From Conchocele bisecta (taxonomy: Eukaryota > Mollusca > Bivalvia > Lucinida > Thyasiridae), in contig CM055265.1 of the NCBI GenBank assembly GCA_029237695.1, positions 119,179,078 to 119,243,077 of the forward strand: a stretch of 64,000 nt of DNA, given 5' to 3'. A model generated the notes under the pieces. The model was not told where the DNA came from and made no database searches. It saw only the letters and a program-made list of their open reading frames with translations. Position 1 is the stretch's first letter. Each line of letters starts with the position of its first letter. Position numbers and translations under genes: made by a program. Below, in pieces: positions 54,511 through 63,333 of the stretch.

Positions 54511-54748
54511 ATAAGCTGCTGTGACAAGGAGAAATGGGGCTTATAGTTTTTGCGACCAGTACAGACCCAGATCAGACTGCGCATATGCGCAGTCTGATCA
54601 GGGACTGCACTGTTCGCCGTTCAGTCTGTCAAACTGCCCCATTGGTGCTTTAAAGACATTGAATACATCATTACTGAGATGCGCGGTAGCAGATCAGGAG
54701 CTGGACTCCGGTCCCAAGTACGATGAGCCCCATTTATCCAGTCACAGT
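54511..54748. repeat. Family F element with perfect L hairpin
   Basis: AGCTGCTGTGACAAGGAGAA to CCATTTATCCAGTCACAGTG. The hairpin CAGACCCAGATCAGACTGCG / CGCAGTCTGATCAGGGACTG has apex CATATG. Confidence 0.82.
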
Positions 54749-54969
54749 GGTACGTAAGCTGCTGTAAGGGGATTACTGCCGACTGCTGTTCAGGACTGCC
54801 GATCTATTTCCGGCTCTGATTGACAGCAGGCCACGTGATATTGCATATGAAATTGACTGAAGATTCTACATGTGCGGATATATTTGACCAGCCACAACAA
54901 AAATGGGCTTGTCGTGTCAGTGATCAGTGTAGACGAAAATCAGGGCCTTTTGCAGTTCGCTATTGTATA

Positions 54970-55042
54970 TACAGTGAAACCTCTCTAAACCAGACACCCT
55001 GGGAGGACCCCAGGGTGTCCGGTTTATAGAGGTTCCACTGTA
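54970..55042. repeat. Family P hairpin (pogo/Tc1-type MITE)
   Basis: TACAGTGAAACCTCTCTAAA, CCAGACACCCTGGG and AGGACCCCAGGGTGTCCGGT, ending AGAGGTTCCACTGTA. TA flanks. A solo right end (GTGTCCGGTTTAGAGAGGTT) is at 55128-55158. Confidence 0.8.
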
Positions 55043-55224
55043 AATCAGGCATATAACCATTCTGAACTGTATTGGCGTGCTTTGCAATCATGAACATACA
55101 TTAACATCTGAGATCGCAGTGGTTGCCTTGGTGTCCGGTTTAGAGAGGTTCCACTGTATAGGGAACATTTTCTTGATACGAACTGCCACGAGAAAGTGAC
55201 TTGTTGAGTTGTTGATGCAATGCA

Positions 55225-55533
55225 GCTCCAGTAGCCGATTTCATCAAAATTGCAAAGTATACTTTCCTAGCAAAGTATACTTTGAGGGAGCAATCATTGA
55301 TTTTTCCGAAATGCATTATTTCATGCAGAACTAACGATTGCATATATTTGATGATTAAAACTATGCAGAATTATTATACTGAATTTATTACATTATCACA
55401 GCCAAAATTGGCTGTGATAATGTAATAAATTCAGTATAATAAAAATTAATAAATTGATCCTAAACTTGAAAATTTCTCCCTCAAAGTATACTTTGCTAGG
55501 AAAGTATACTTTGCAATGTTGGTGAAATAGGCT
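55225..55533. repeat. Family G element (complete)
   Basis: TAGCCGATTTCATCAAAATT to AATGTTGGTGAAATAGGCTA. The centre is TTATTACATTATCACAGCCA with its complement. L-like sequence (CAGATCAGGTTGTACATCCA) continues directly to the right, so G sits in or beside an L hairpin. Confidence 0.88.
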
Positions 55534-55699
55534 ACAGATCAGGTTGTACATCCACAGTCTGATCAGGGCCAACATAGTTTGCCATTGGGTTGGGGAAACC
55601 TTTTTGATGCCTTTAGATGCAATGCAACCCACACATTATATCTGCATCAGACTATGAGAGTGTGTTAGCTGACTGGGAGCTGCACTCGTCAAAGACTGG

Positions 55700-56110
55700 A
55701 ATAGGGTAATTTTTGTTGCACCCGCTGGCGAACAGCGCGATATAGTCGGCACATTGATGTATACATGTATGTCTGTATGTCGGATTAAAGTTCTTCGTTG
55801 AAGGTTTTGATTAAAGTTTTTCAGTATTCTATCAAAGCCTCGACATATTGTCATTCTACGCCCCACAGGTGCGGCCCTGTGCCCAATGTCAAGGTCAAAT
55901 TAATGTTTTTTTGGCAGTTAGGTTCAAGTTTTTAAGAACACTATACCTCCAAAACCGCTTCACCAATTCACTCGAAAATTCACATGTGTGTTTATCATCA
56001 TCCATATTTTCATTCTCTGCCCAACCCATTTGGCCCTGTGCCCAATATCAAGTCAAATTACTTTGAAATTTACCTTAAAGTTTTTATGGATTTATTTTTA
56101 AATAATCGAT
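55700..56110. mobile_element. Element O-type (GGCGAACAGCGCGATATAGT head)
   Basis: CACCCGCTGGCGAACAGCGC, TATGTCGGATTAAAGTTCTT and two copies of CCTGTGCCCAATGTCAAGGT-like sequence (55872 and 56034). Resembles 31.85 kb and 59.73 kb elements. Open frames here are incidental. Confidence 0.6.
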
Positions 56111-56600
56111 AGTATGTGTACGAGAATGAATATTTATTTTGCCAGAAAATGTCTCAGATGATGCCTCTGATATAAAGAATATAGGAATGAATGGCCTTTT
56201 TTATGGAATTTATCGGGGTATAAACTTGGAAAAGTCGCGGGAATACTGGACGAAGCGATAAAAAATTACAATTTTCGAATCGAAAATTGTAATTTTGAAA
56301 GACCTCGTCCAGTATTGCCGCGACTTTTCCAAGTTTATATCCCCGATAAATTCCACAAAAAGGCCATTCATTCCTTATAATTCCAGCATTTGAAATAAAT
56401 TCATCAAGAAAATGTGTTTATTTTCCGTTTTCTTAAGAATTAATTTAACTGCGCCTCACGGTTACGGAAAGTAGTTCGGCGTGGGAGTTTACTGGGATAT
56501 AAATTTTGGACAGAGACTTGATACGGGCCAATCAAATGTTAGGGAATTGTGTAAATAGTTTTGTGCTGGAATTATCATTGTGTGCCTACTGAAGGGGCAT
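56110..56600. repeat. Family B remnant split by a C element
   Basis: GAATATTTATTTTGCCAGAA, AATGTCTC and GATATAAAGAAT on the left, and CATTGTGTGCCTACTGAAGG on the right, are consecutive in the B copy at 2967-3476. The insertion lies between AAAGAA and CATTTTGTGCC. Confidence 0.8.
56181..56575 (+). repeat. Composite palindromic MITE, family C copy 5 (exchanged core)
   Basis: Standard C arms and module. The apex is AGCGATAAAAAATTACAATT, TTCGAATCGAA, AATTGTAATTTTGAAAG. It is the second copy with the alternative core. Confidence 0.9.
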
Positions 56601-56606
56601 GTCTGT

Positions 56607-56815
56607 GAAATGTACAGTCTATCATAATTTTGTACTTACAAACATTTTAGTTTTACACAGTTTAGTGAAACATGCCCAAGGACACTTTCTTTCAGTGCTT
56701 AACATTTGTATTATAATTTAGTGCTGAATGTATAGTGTTTCCCACATACAGGTGCATTCCCTTCTGTATATTACTTCGCTGTTTAATTGACGTAAAACCC
56801 CAATCAATCAAATTC
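56607..56815. repeat. E fragment followed by SINE-like tail
   Basis: CAGTCTATCATAATTTTGTA to GTTTAGTGAAACATGCC is the E right end. Then TTTCAGTGCTTAACATTTGT and TAATTGACGTAAAACCCCAA, CAATCAATCAAA, a tail seen in mollusc SINEs and similar to 6.1 kb here. It ends about 60 bp before the next exon. Confidence 0.6.
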
Positions 56816-56876
56816 AAATGTATGTAACATGCGTTGTATGAGCCTCGCCAACACCTCACATCTCCGTCCATTGCAG

Positions 56877-57025
56877 ACTGCCGGCCTATGGGAAACAGCA
56901 GGGGGGCAAGTGTCCCACGATAGCACACCCTTCGTCGAAGGAGAGTGCCGGGCACCGCAGTAAGGCCCAGGGTACCACCGCCCGGGTGCGACAACAGAAT
57001 CTCCATAACAACAACCAAACTGCAG
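56877..57025 (+). CDS. NAV: Neuron navigator exon, basic Ser/Gln-rich linker
   Basis: Internal exon of 149 bases with a pyrimidine-rich acceptor (CACATCTCCGTCCATTGCAG) and donor TGCAG|GTAACA. In the phase required by the 25994 donor it is open throughout: the first A completes Arg, then LPAYGKQQGGKCPTIAHPSS, KESAGHRSKAQGTTARVRQQ and NLHNNNQTA, plus one base. The junction reads QS-R-LP; I recall QSRLPGPTARV at the matching place after the CH domain in vertebrate NAV2. GC content is much higher than in the flanking intron. Minus-strand frames of 63-108 residues over the same bases are shadows. Further exons must lie beyond the window. Confidence 0.83.
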
Positions 57026-57128
57026 GTAACAAGGCCACGTCATAATTGGGAAAAATATTACAGGAATAAAAAGTCATTGAGAGTGTTTATCACCGGTAAA
57101 AACAAACTTTTGCAAGTCCAATAATTCA

Positions 57129-57431
57129 GTAGACGATTTCATCAAAGTATTTCTAGCTAAGTATACTTTGAGGGAGTAATCATTTATTTTTCCTGAAATG
57201 CATTATTTCATATAGAACCAACGACTGCATATATTTGATGATTGAAAGTATGCAGAATTATTATACTGAATTTATTACATTATCACAGCCAAAAAGGCCC
57301 AAAATGGCTGTGATAATGTAATAAATTCAGTATAATAAAAATTAATAAATTTATCCTTGAATTGAAAATTTCTCCCTCAATGTGTACGTAGCAAGATAAG
57401 TGTACTTTGCAATTTTGGTGAAATCGGCTAC
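57129..57431. repeat. Family G element
   Basis: TAGACGATTTCATCAAAGTA to TTTTGGTGAAATCGGCTA. The centre TTACATTATCACAGCCAAAA carries an extra AGGCCCAAAA. Flanks read TTCAG and CAGATCAG, again L-like. Confidence 0.85.
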
Positions 57432-57565
57432 AGATCAGATAAGTGAGCTTTCTCCGGGTGCTCTGGCTTTTTCCCACGTTCAGCAAGACCCGCCGCCATC
57501 TTTGCCAACGGAAGCATTTGTAACAGTGTGCTCGCACTTGTTTGTAAACATTGTAAAATAACGGC

Positions 57566-57823
57566 TAACCCTTTCACCCCTCAGCAATTACTGGAATGAA
57601 TTTTGATATGTTCATTTTGCAACCAATCCAACCGTCACAAAATGGTTTTCAGACTTTCAGATAGTCCATTTATGAAAAGGGGGTATTTTTTGTTCAAAAA
57701 AAATATGTAAGTTACTTGCAAAAAGTGTAGATCCTGATGAGACGGCTAGTTACGAGCCGGCTCATCTGGATATGCACTGTTTGCATAAACTGCTATAGCG
57801 GGCTTTCGAGTTCAAAGGGTTAA
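57566..57823 (-). repeat. TTAA hairpin element T2, inverted
   Basis: TAACCCTTTCACCCCTCAGC to GAGTTCAAAGGGTTAA. The core GTAGATCCTGATGAGACGGC pairs with GAGCCGGCTCATCTGGATAT. Confidence 0.88.
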
Positions 57824-57840
57824 CTTTAATTTAACATTCA

Positions 57841-58146
57841 CATCCTTACCCGAGGCCCTCATGTACATCTTTGGCATTCTTGTATGTGACAGTTGAATCT
57901 GGTTATACCCCTTATGTGAGTATTACAATTATTCGTAATCCTATTACTTTTAGCAGAAGGTGCCAAGTGGCTTTGGTGTGGTATGGACCTGGCGCAGGTC
58001 ATGTTATTCTAATTTCTAAATATTTTTTTATGGAAATTTTAGTTCTGATTTTGGGATTTTCCCCCAATGCAGCAGGTTGAACACGGGATCGAACCTGTTG
58101 GCCCGGCCTTAAATGACCTTAGCTGTTGATAGGCCGTTAAACACCA
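57841..58146 (-). repeat. SINE-like family A, best-preserved end
   Basis: The complement begins TTGGTGTTTAACGGCCTATC, AACAGCTAAGGTCATTTAAG, GCCGGGCCAACAGGTTCGAT, CCCGTGTTCAACC. GGTTCGATCCC matches a pol III B-box, and the GGTGTTTAACG core resembles one I recall from mollusc SINEs. No A-box could be placed with certainty. Confidence 0.72.
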
Positions 58147-58210
58147 ACAAAAACCTAATTTGCTGTACTATTTCTATGTTTCGCAACCTGATCACTTATT
58201 AAATCTGCTT

Positions 58211-58625
58211 GAGGACTTCAGGGAGCCGTTTCACTAAACTTTGTAGACTAAAATGTTCATCAGTGCAAGATTATGATAGTCTGTAAATTTCACATTAACA
58301 ATGTGTTTTTGTAAACAATTATTGGATTTACATTTACTCATATTACTCATATAAGGGGTATAACCAGATTCAACTCTCACATACAAGAAAGCCAAAGAGG
58401 TACATGAGGGCCAAACCAGGTCTACGGTCGGGATTCCAGTAAGGATGAATCCCGATCTTTAAATGATGTAATCATTTAGAAGTGTATAAAACGGGCAAGC
58501 ATACAGTGGTCTTTAACCCCTTACATGCGGAATACACCTTTACATCAATTGAAATTTACAGACTATTCTAAATCTGCACTTATGCACATTTTAGTCATAT
58601 AAAGTTTAGTGAAATGGCCCCCTGG
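58211..58625. repeat. E element interrupted by A and T3 fragments
   Basis: E left part (GAGCCGTTTCACTAAACTTT to TGGATTTACATTTACT), then an A piece (58335-58470, CATATAAGGGGTATAACCAG), then a T3 end (TTAACCCCTTACATGCGGAA), then the E right part (ATCAATTGAAATTTACAGAC to TTAGTGAAATGGCCCCC). Confidence 0.7.
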
Positions 58626-59015
58626 AACTGGATCAATCAATGCTACAAGATGACTAGTTAACTTGTGGACACTGGGTGTTGACTCAACGATGAGTTCACA
58701 AAGGAACCTACTCCGACAGCCGGACACTGATTCAATTATTGGTGGGAAACTTGGCACTAATGAATATATACAGCTTCAAGCAAGAAGTTGGCCAATCAAA
58801 TCTGCCAGCTTTCTGTAGATAATTGGGAGTTTATGGAGATAATTTCGTTAAAAAGGACCAGCATGTGACGATGGTGAAAACATTGGGGTTACAGAGTTTC
58901 GACCAGTACTAGTGTACCTTGAGATCAACTCTCGTATTCTTGTGAAGCATGATACGGATCTAAAGTTTTATTTAGAGGTAACAGATGTCTGCAGTTTTTA
59001 CTGAAACTCCATGTT

Positions 59016-59085
59016 AGCAAACAGTGTAGGCCCTGATCAGACCGCGCAAATGCGCGGTCTGATCTGGGTCTACACTGGTTGCAAT
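59016..59085. repeat. L hairpin (stem ACCGCGCA)
   Basis: CAAACAGTGTAGGCCCTGAT, CAGACCGCGCA, AA, TGCGCGGTCTG, ATCTGGGTCTACACTGGTTG. Inner arms are perfectly paired. From 58626 to 59015 there is no recognised element; an open stretch at 58676-58800 is discussed under rejected items. Confidence 0.9.
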
Positions 59086-59181
59086 ATCAATAAGACCCTT
59101 TTTGTCATGGCAAATATTACATACAAGAAATAGTCAAAAGATCCATGATGAAAATCTCCGAACACAAATACCTGTAAATGT

Positions 59182-59395
59182 ATTTGTGACTGGAGAAATG
59201 TGACCAGTATAGCTCCTGATAAAATAACACAGCTCTTGTAGCCTGATAATGATCTAATTTCCTTGTTTCATTGATGGAATCGCGAACAGTGCAGATCCAG
59301 ATCAGACTGTGTGGATGCACAGGTTGATATGGATCTGTACATTGGTCTCAAAACCCTTAAGCGCCATTCTTCAGCCATAGCCACAAATATAAATT
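59182..59395. repeat. Family F element
   Basis: TTTGTGACTGGAGAAATGTG to TTCTTCAGCCATAGCCACAA with an L-type hairpin GCGAACAGTGCAGATCCAGA. From 59396 to 59727 nothing is recognised. Confidence 0.78.
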
Positions 59396-59727
59396 GGAAC
59401 ACATTGCAAGTAAGATATTTATGTAACAATTATGTCTCACACATGTAACTGTAACGTCAGTGCGAGTATTATATCCGACAGCCTTCTCAGTACTGCCTTC
59501 TACAGATTCAATGTCTGTGGACATGCCCGTTGTTGATAAAGGGGCATAACTCATGGAATCTTGTTACAGCAGTATTGAGGGAGTTGTTTTGAGTTATTCA
59601 GGAGTCTGATATATTGGCTGCATCCAGCGTGGTGATACTGACTAGAATCTTAGAAGAAAACACAGGTTTGAACAAATGGTCATCATTTAGGTGTTATATG
59701 GAGGATTTGGTTATTTTGGTGATTATA

Positions 59728-60200
59728 CCCCCGGCATAGAAAGTATGTCGAGGGGTATATAGTTTTCGTAGTTCCGTTCGTGCGTACGTCCACGTTAAAG
59801 TTTTTGGGTACCCATTATCTCTGTAACGGTAAGTCAGATTGACCTCAAACATCACATACTTCCTAATCATCATCCATATACTTGCTTATCATCATCCATA
59901 TTTTCATTCCATACCACACTCATGCAGCCTTTATGTCCAAGGTCAAGGTCAAATTACTTAGAAATGTGCGTCCGTAAGATTTGCATTCAAGTTTTCGGGT
60001 ACCCATTATCTCTGCAATGGTAAGACGGATTGGCTTCAAACTTCATATACTTCCTGATCATCATCCATATTTTCATTCCATACCACACCCATGCGGCCTT
60101 TATGTCCAAGGTCAAGGTCAAATTACTTTTTTATTTGTCGATCCAGGAGGTGGCCGGGGTATACTTAAGCCCCTGCTCACTTTCTCTAGTTTTGTTTATT
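59728..60200. mobile_element. Element O5, two tandem units of about 180 bp
   Basis: ACCCCCGGCATAGAAAGTAT, GTCGAGGGGTATATAG, then twice GGGTACCCATTATCTCTG, CATCATCCATATTTTCATTC, CATACCACAC and TTTATGTCCAAGGTCAAGGT. It ends GGCCGGGGTATACTTAAGCC. Frames of 79-109 residues are incidental. Confidence 0.8.
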
Positions 60201-60383
60201 TTGTTATTGTGCAACACTAATACTGAAGTATACATGACAGAAATCATCCAACACTATCCTAACAGAGGTAATCAGCTTGATCGAGTCTCGCAAGTACATG
60301 ATTATCCTGTTACAAACAGCTGCTGTTGTGTCTTGCAGAAACAAATATTTTTTGTTTGAATATTTAATATACCTTATTTTCAC

Positions 60384-60540
60384 TTATTCTTTGTCAACAT
60401 CTTGGTGTTGGATAGTAACCCTAGCCGACAAATGTTGCTGTAGAAACTGGTATCAGCTGAGCCAGAGTTATTCTCTGTCAACATCTTGGTGTTGGATGGT
60501 CACCCTAGCCCACAGATGTTGCTGTAGAAACTGAACCAGA
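60384..60540. repeat. 84-bp direct repeat, 2 copies
   Basis: TTATTCTTTGTCAACATCTT, GGTGTTGGATAGTAACCCTA and GTTGCTGTAGAAACTG at 60384 and 60468. Confidence 0.9.
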
Positions 60541-60556
60541 GGAACTGTTTCATTAT

Positions 60557-60917
60557 GTAATTCCAGCACAAACATATTTACACAATTCCCTAACATTTGA
60601 TTGGTCCGTAGCAAGTCTCTGTCCAAAATTTATATCCCAGTAAATTCCCACGCCAAACTACTTTTCATAACCGTCAGGCGCAGTTAAAATAATTCTTAAG
60701 AAAACGGAAAATAAACACATTTCCTTGATGAATTTATTTCAAATGTTGGAATTATAAGGAATGAATGGCCTTTTTGTTGAATGTATCGGGGATATAAACT
60801 TGGAAAAGTCGCGGGAATACTGGACGAGGCCAGTTCCGGCCTTCGTCCAGTATTCCCGCGACTTTTCCAAGTTTATACCCCGATAAATTCCACAAAAAGG
60901 CCATTCATTCCTATAGT
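60557..60917 (-). repeat. Composite palindromic MITE, family C copy 6
   Basis: TAATTCCAGCACAAACATAT to GGCCATTCATTCCTATAG. The apex is GGCCAGTTCCGGCC. Same orientation as the first copy at 721-1077, and its right flank (GTGAATTGTGAACAGCGTAG) continues into L-like sequence. Confidence 0.9.
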
Positions 60918-61199
60918 GAATTGTGAACAGCGTAGACACTGCTGTATGGATATCTTATATTGCTCGTAATTATAGCAATGACAGATTTGTTAGAATTTCT
61001 GTGTTTCACTGTATCTCAGATATTCAGTATGTTTTTTGTTTGTTTTACGGACCGCAAATGACCTATATCAACAAAATCCATCATTTTATTTCACCAAATT
61101 CCAAGGTGTTTGTGTTTTATTCTACCATGTACTATCATACACTGTGATAAACAGGGGAAGTATTTGGTAATTACCAAATTACTTCCCCTGTGTATTACT

Positions 61200-61618
61200 C
61201 CCAGTGCATGATCGCACTATAATCAAGGTGTATGATCACGTGGTACTAACAACAACAACAAATACCGATTCAAAGTACGTATTCTTTTATAGTGTCCTTA
61301 TTACGCAACGGATTTTGATGAAATATGGCGCATCAAACGCGTCTTGTTAAGCTGCATTTGGTGGTCTCTGTATTTTCGCCCATACTTCTGTCGTTTTTTT
61401 GTGAAGAATTGATTTCCGTGTCTCCGACATAAAAACGACATAAGTCTGTGCCAAACTCCATAGACCACCAAATGCAGCTCATGAAGATGCGTTTGCTGCG
61501 CCATATTTCATCAAAATCCGTTGCATATTCAGGAAACTATCAAATAATACTTACTTTGGAGTGGGCGACGTTGTTGTTGTTGTTGTAACCACGTGATCAT
61601 GCACCTTGATAATGCATC
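61200..61618. repeat. Long inverted repeat M, ends in AACAACAAC tracts
   Basis: ATCAAGGTGTATGATCACGT, AACAACAACAACAAA, CAACGGATTTTGATGAAATA and GCTGCATTTGGTGGTCT are all repeated inverted on the right. A separate 60-bp palindrome (CAGGGGAAGTATTTGGTAAT) is at 61151-61193. Confidence 0.88.
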
Positions 61619-61766
61619 TCAATAATTAATATAGTGAAAAACAATGTTGAAAGTCTGGTGGTTAACTAGTGGTGGGGGAGGGGATGGGGGTATAAACACA
61701 ATAAAGACCAAATATGCAAATCTGTCAAAATGACAATCACTCGACCGCCATATTTTTTCAGCTAAA

Positions 61767-61926
61767 CTCTGCGAACAGTGTACCCCCAGATCAAACTGCG
61801 CGAATGCACGATTGCGCGAATGCGCGAATGCGCGAATGCGCGAATGCGCGAATGCGCGAATGCGCGAATGCGCGAATGCGCGAATGCGCGAATGCGGAGT
61901 TTGATCTGGGGGTACACTGTTCGCTA
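61767..61926. repeat. L hairpin with an 8-bp microsatellite in the loop
   Basis: GCGAACAGTGTACCCCCAGA, TCAAACTGCGCGAATGC, then GCGCGAAT repeated about ten times, then GCGGAGTTTGATCTGGGGGT, ACACTGTTCGC. The paired arms are intact on both sides of the array. Tandem ARMRECAN open frames are artefacts. Confidence 0.93.
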
Positions 61927-62242
61927 TAGCAGTAACCCTCTATTTGTCCTGCAGAGACACATTATGTTCATTAATATGTTAATTACGAAACTATACTTCA
62001 CGACAACTTGTTGATATCGGAGTTGGAATCAAATGGAATCAAGTCAATGCCGTGAGTCATATTGTATCCAATATAGCCACTCGAATCAATGACAGCCCCA
62101 AGTACTTGGCAGTTCTCGAGTCGCTCGGGTGTAAATCTGCAATAAGTGGCTACAAGATGGAAATGTCACTAATTCGCCATTTTGTTGTTTCTAACCAGCA
62201 TAAACCCAAATCAGGATCTGCATGGTTTAGGTTCTAGTTTTG

Positions 62243-62572
62243 TGTCATTAACTACGGAGCCACGCAAGGGATGTAGAATTCTTTTTTTTTATTAATTCGT
62301 TCCCACGAAAAAACAGTTTGTTCTCGCAATTTAACAATTCATTCCCACAAAATAACAATTCGTTCCCACGGGAACGAATTGTTAATTTGTGAGAACGAAT
62401 TGTCATTTGTGGGAACGAATTGTTAATTCGAGGGAACAAATTGTTCATTTGTGGTAACAAATTGTTATATCGAGGGAACAAATTGTTAAATTGAGGGAAC
62501 AAAATGTTATTTCGTGGGAACGAATTAATAAAAAAAAAATCCATGTCCCCTACGGGGCTCCGTAATTAACTG
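62243..62572. repeat. MITE with ends TTAACTACGGAGCC and internal 17-20-bp repeats
   Basis: TTAACTACGGAGCCACGCAA, GGGATGTAGAATTC, and inverted GGGGCTCCGTAATTAA at the right. Inside, AACAATTCGTTCCCACGA-like units occur about twelve times in two opposed blocks meeting at CGTTCCCACGGGAACG. A 98-residue minus frame of Asn/Phe/Pro repeats is the translated array. Confidence 0.88.
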
Positions 62573-62595
62573 TTGACAATACTGGCACAGTCCTG

Positions 62596-62901
62596 TAGCC
62601 TATTTCATCAACATTGCAAAGTATACTTTAGTAGCAAAGTATACTTTGAGGGAGATATTTTCAATTTTATGGTAAATTTATTAATTTTTATTATACTGAA
62701 TTTATTACATTATCACCGCCATTATGGCTGTGATAATGTAATAAATTCAGTATAATAATTCTGCATACTTTTAATCATGAAATACATGCATTTGTTAGTT
62801 CTATATGAAATAATGCATTTCAGGAAAAAATAAATGATTACTCCCTCAAAGTATACTTTGCTAGTAAAGTATACTTTGCAATGTTGATGAAATCGGCTAC
62901 T
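62596..62901. repeat. Family G element, centre inverted
   Basis: TAGCCTATTTCATCAACATT to AATGTTGATGAAATCGGCTA. The body lies in the opposite direction to the copies at 30.6 and 57.1 kb. Flanks CAGTCCTG and CTGGTCCTG. From 62902 to 63330 nothing is recognised. Confidence 0.88.
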
Positions 62902-63333
62902 GGTCCTGATTGATCAAGTGTTGATAGGTTGATGAAATAGGCTGCTGGACATTTAATGAACATTAGTACAATAAAATCGCACTTGCAATGTACATGCATA
63001 ATTCTCTTTTAGTTGTGTTTAGTGATTATCATGGATCGCTTGAATTTTGTGTAAATTTTAAAATTTAAGAAATTTGAACTGTGTACATGTACTCTATATA
63101 CAATACTTGATTAGCAATAATAATATGCAATTACTCACACCTGCATAAATGAGCCTGTTTAATGAGTTGATTTGGTTGAAATATTGGAAACTGCCCTGCA
63201 ATATTTATTCATGGTCGTTACATTATGCCATTGTTACAGTTGATGCATTATGCAAATAACCTAGCTCCATCTGAGTTTTATACCTGTGTTTGATTGGTGT
63301 TTTATGTCCATTCAACAGCAACATCATACACCA

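Larger units (their letters stand above)
25995..56876 (+). other. 30.9-kb NAV intron packed with hairpin elements
   Basis: Bounded by the GTAAAT donor and the TCCGTCCATTGCAG acceptor; phase 2 on both sides. It contains no other exon I can support. Stretches without a recognised element include 26975-27488, 27555-28521, 30833-31315, 32070-32566, 32797-34040, 34439-35330, 39990-42143, 45724-46038, 46296-46821 and 52509-52918. Two candidate alternative first exons (33775, 41295) are listed separately. Confidence 0.75.

Noticed and set aside
56692..57077. Minus-strand open frames of 63-108 residues
   Set aside because: They overlap the + strand NAV exon and owe their length to its GC-rich codons. 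The + frame has splice sites in the correct phase and a family match.
58676..58800. Open stretch MSSQRNLLRQPDTDSIIGGK..., considered as a further NAV exon
   Set aside because: No acceptor fits the phase-1 exit of the 57025 exon in this frame, and the sequence is not NAV-like. It is also open on the other strand, so the evidence is ambiguous.
62248..62544. 98-residue minus frame of Asn/Phe/Pro repeats, possibly a repetitive protein
   Set aside because: It is the translated short-repeat array of a MITE with TTAACTACGGAGCC ends.
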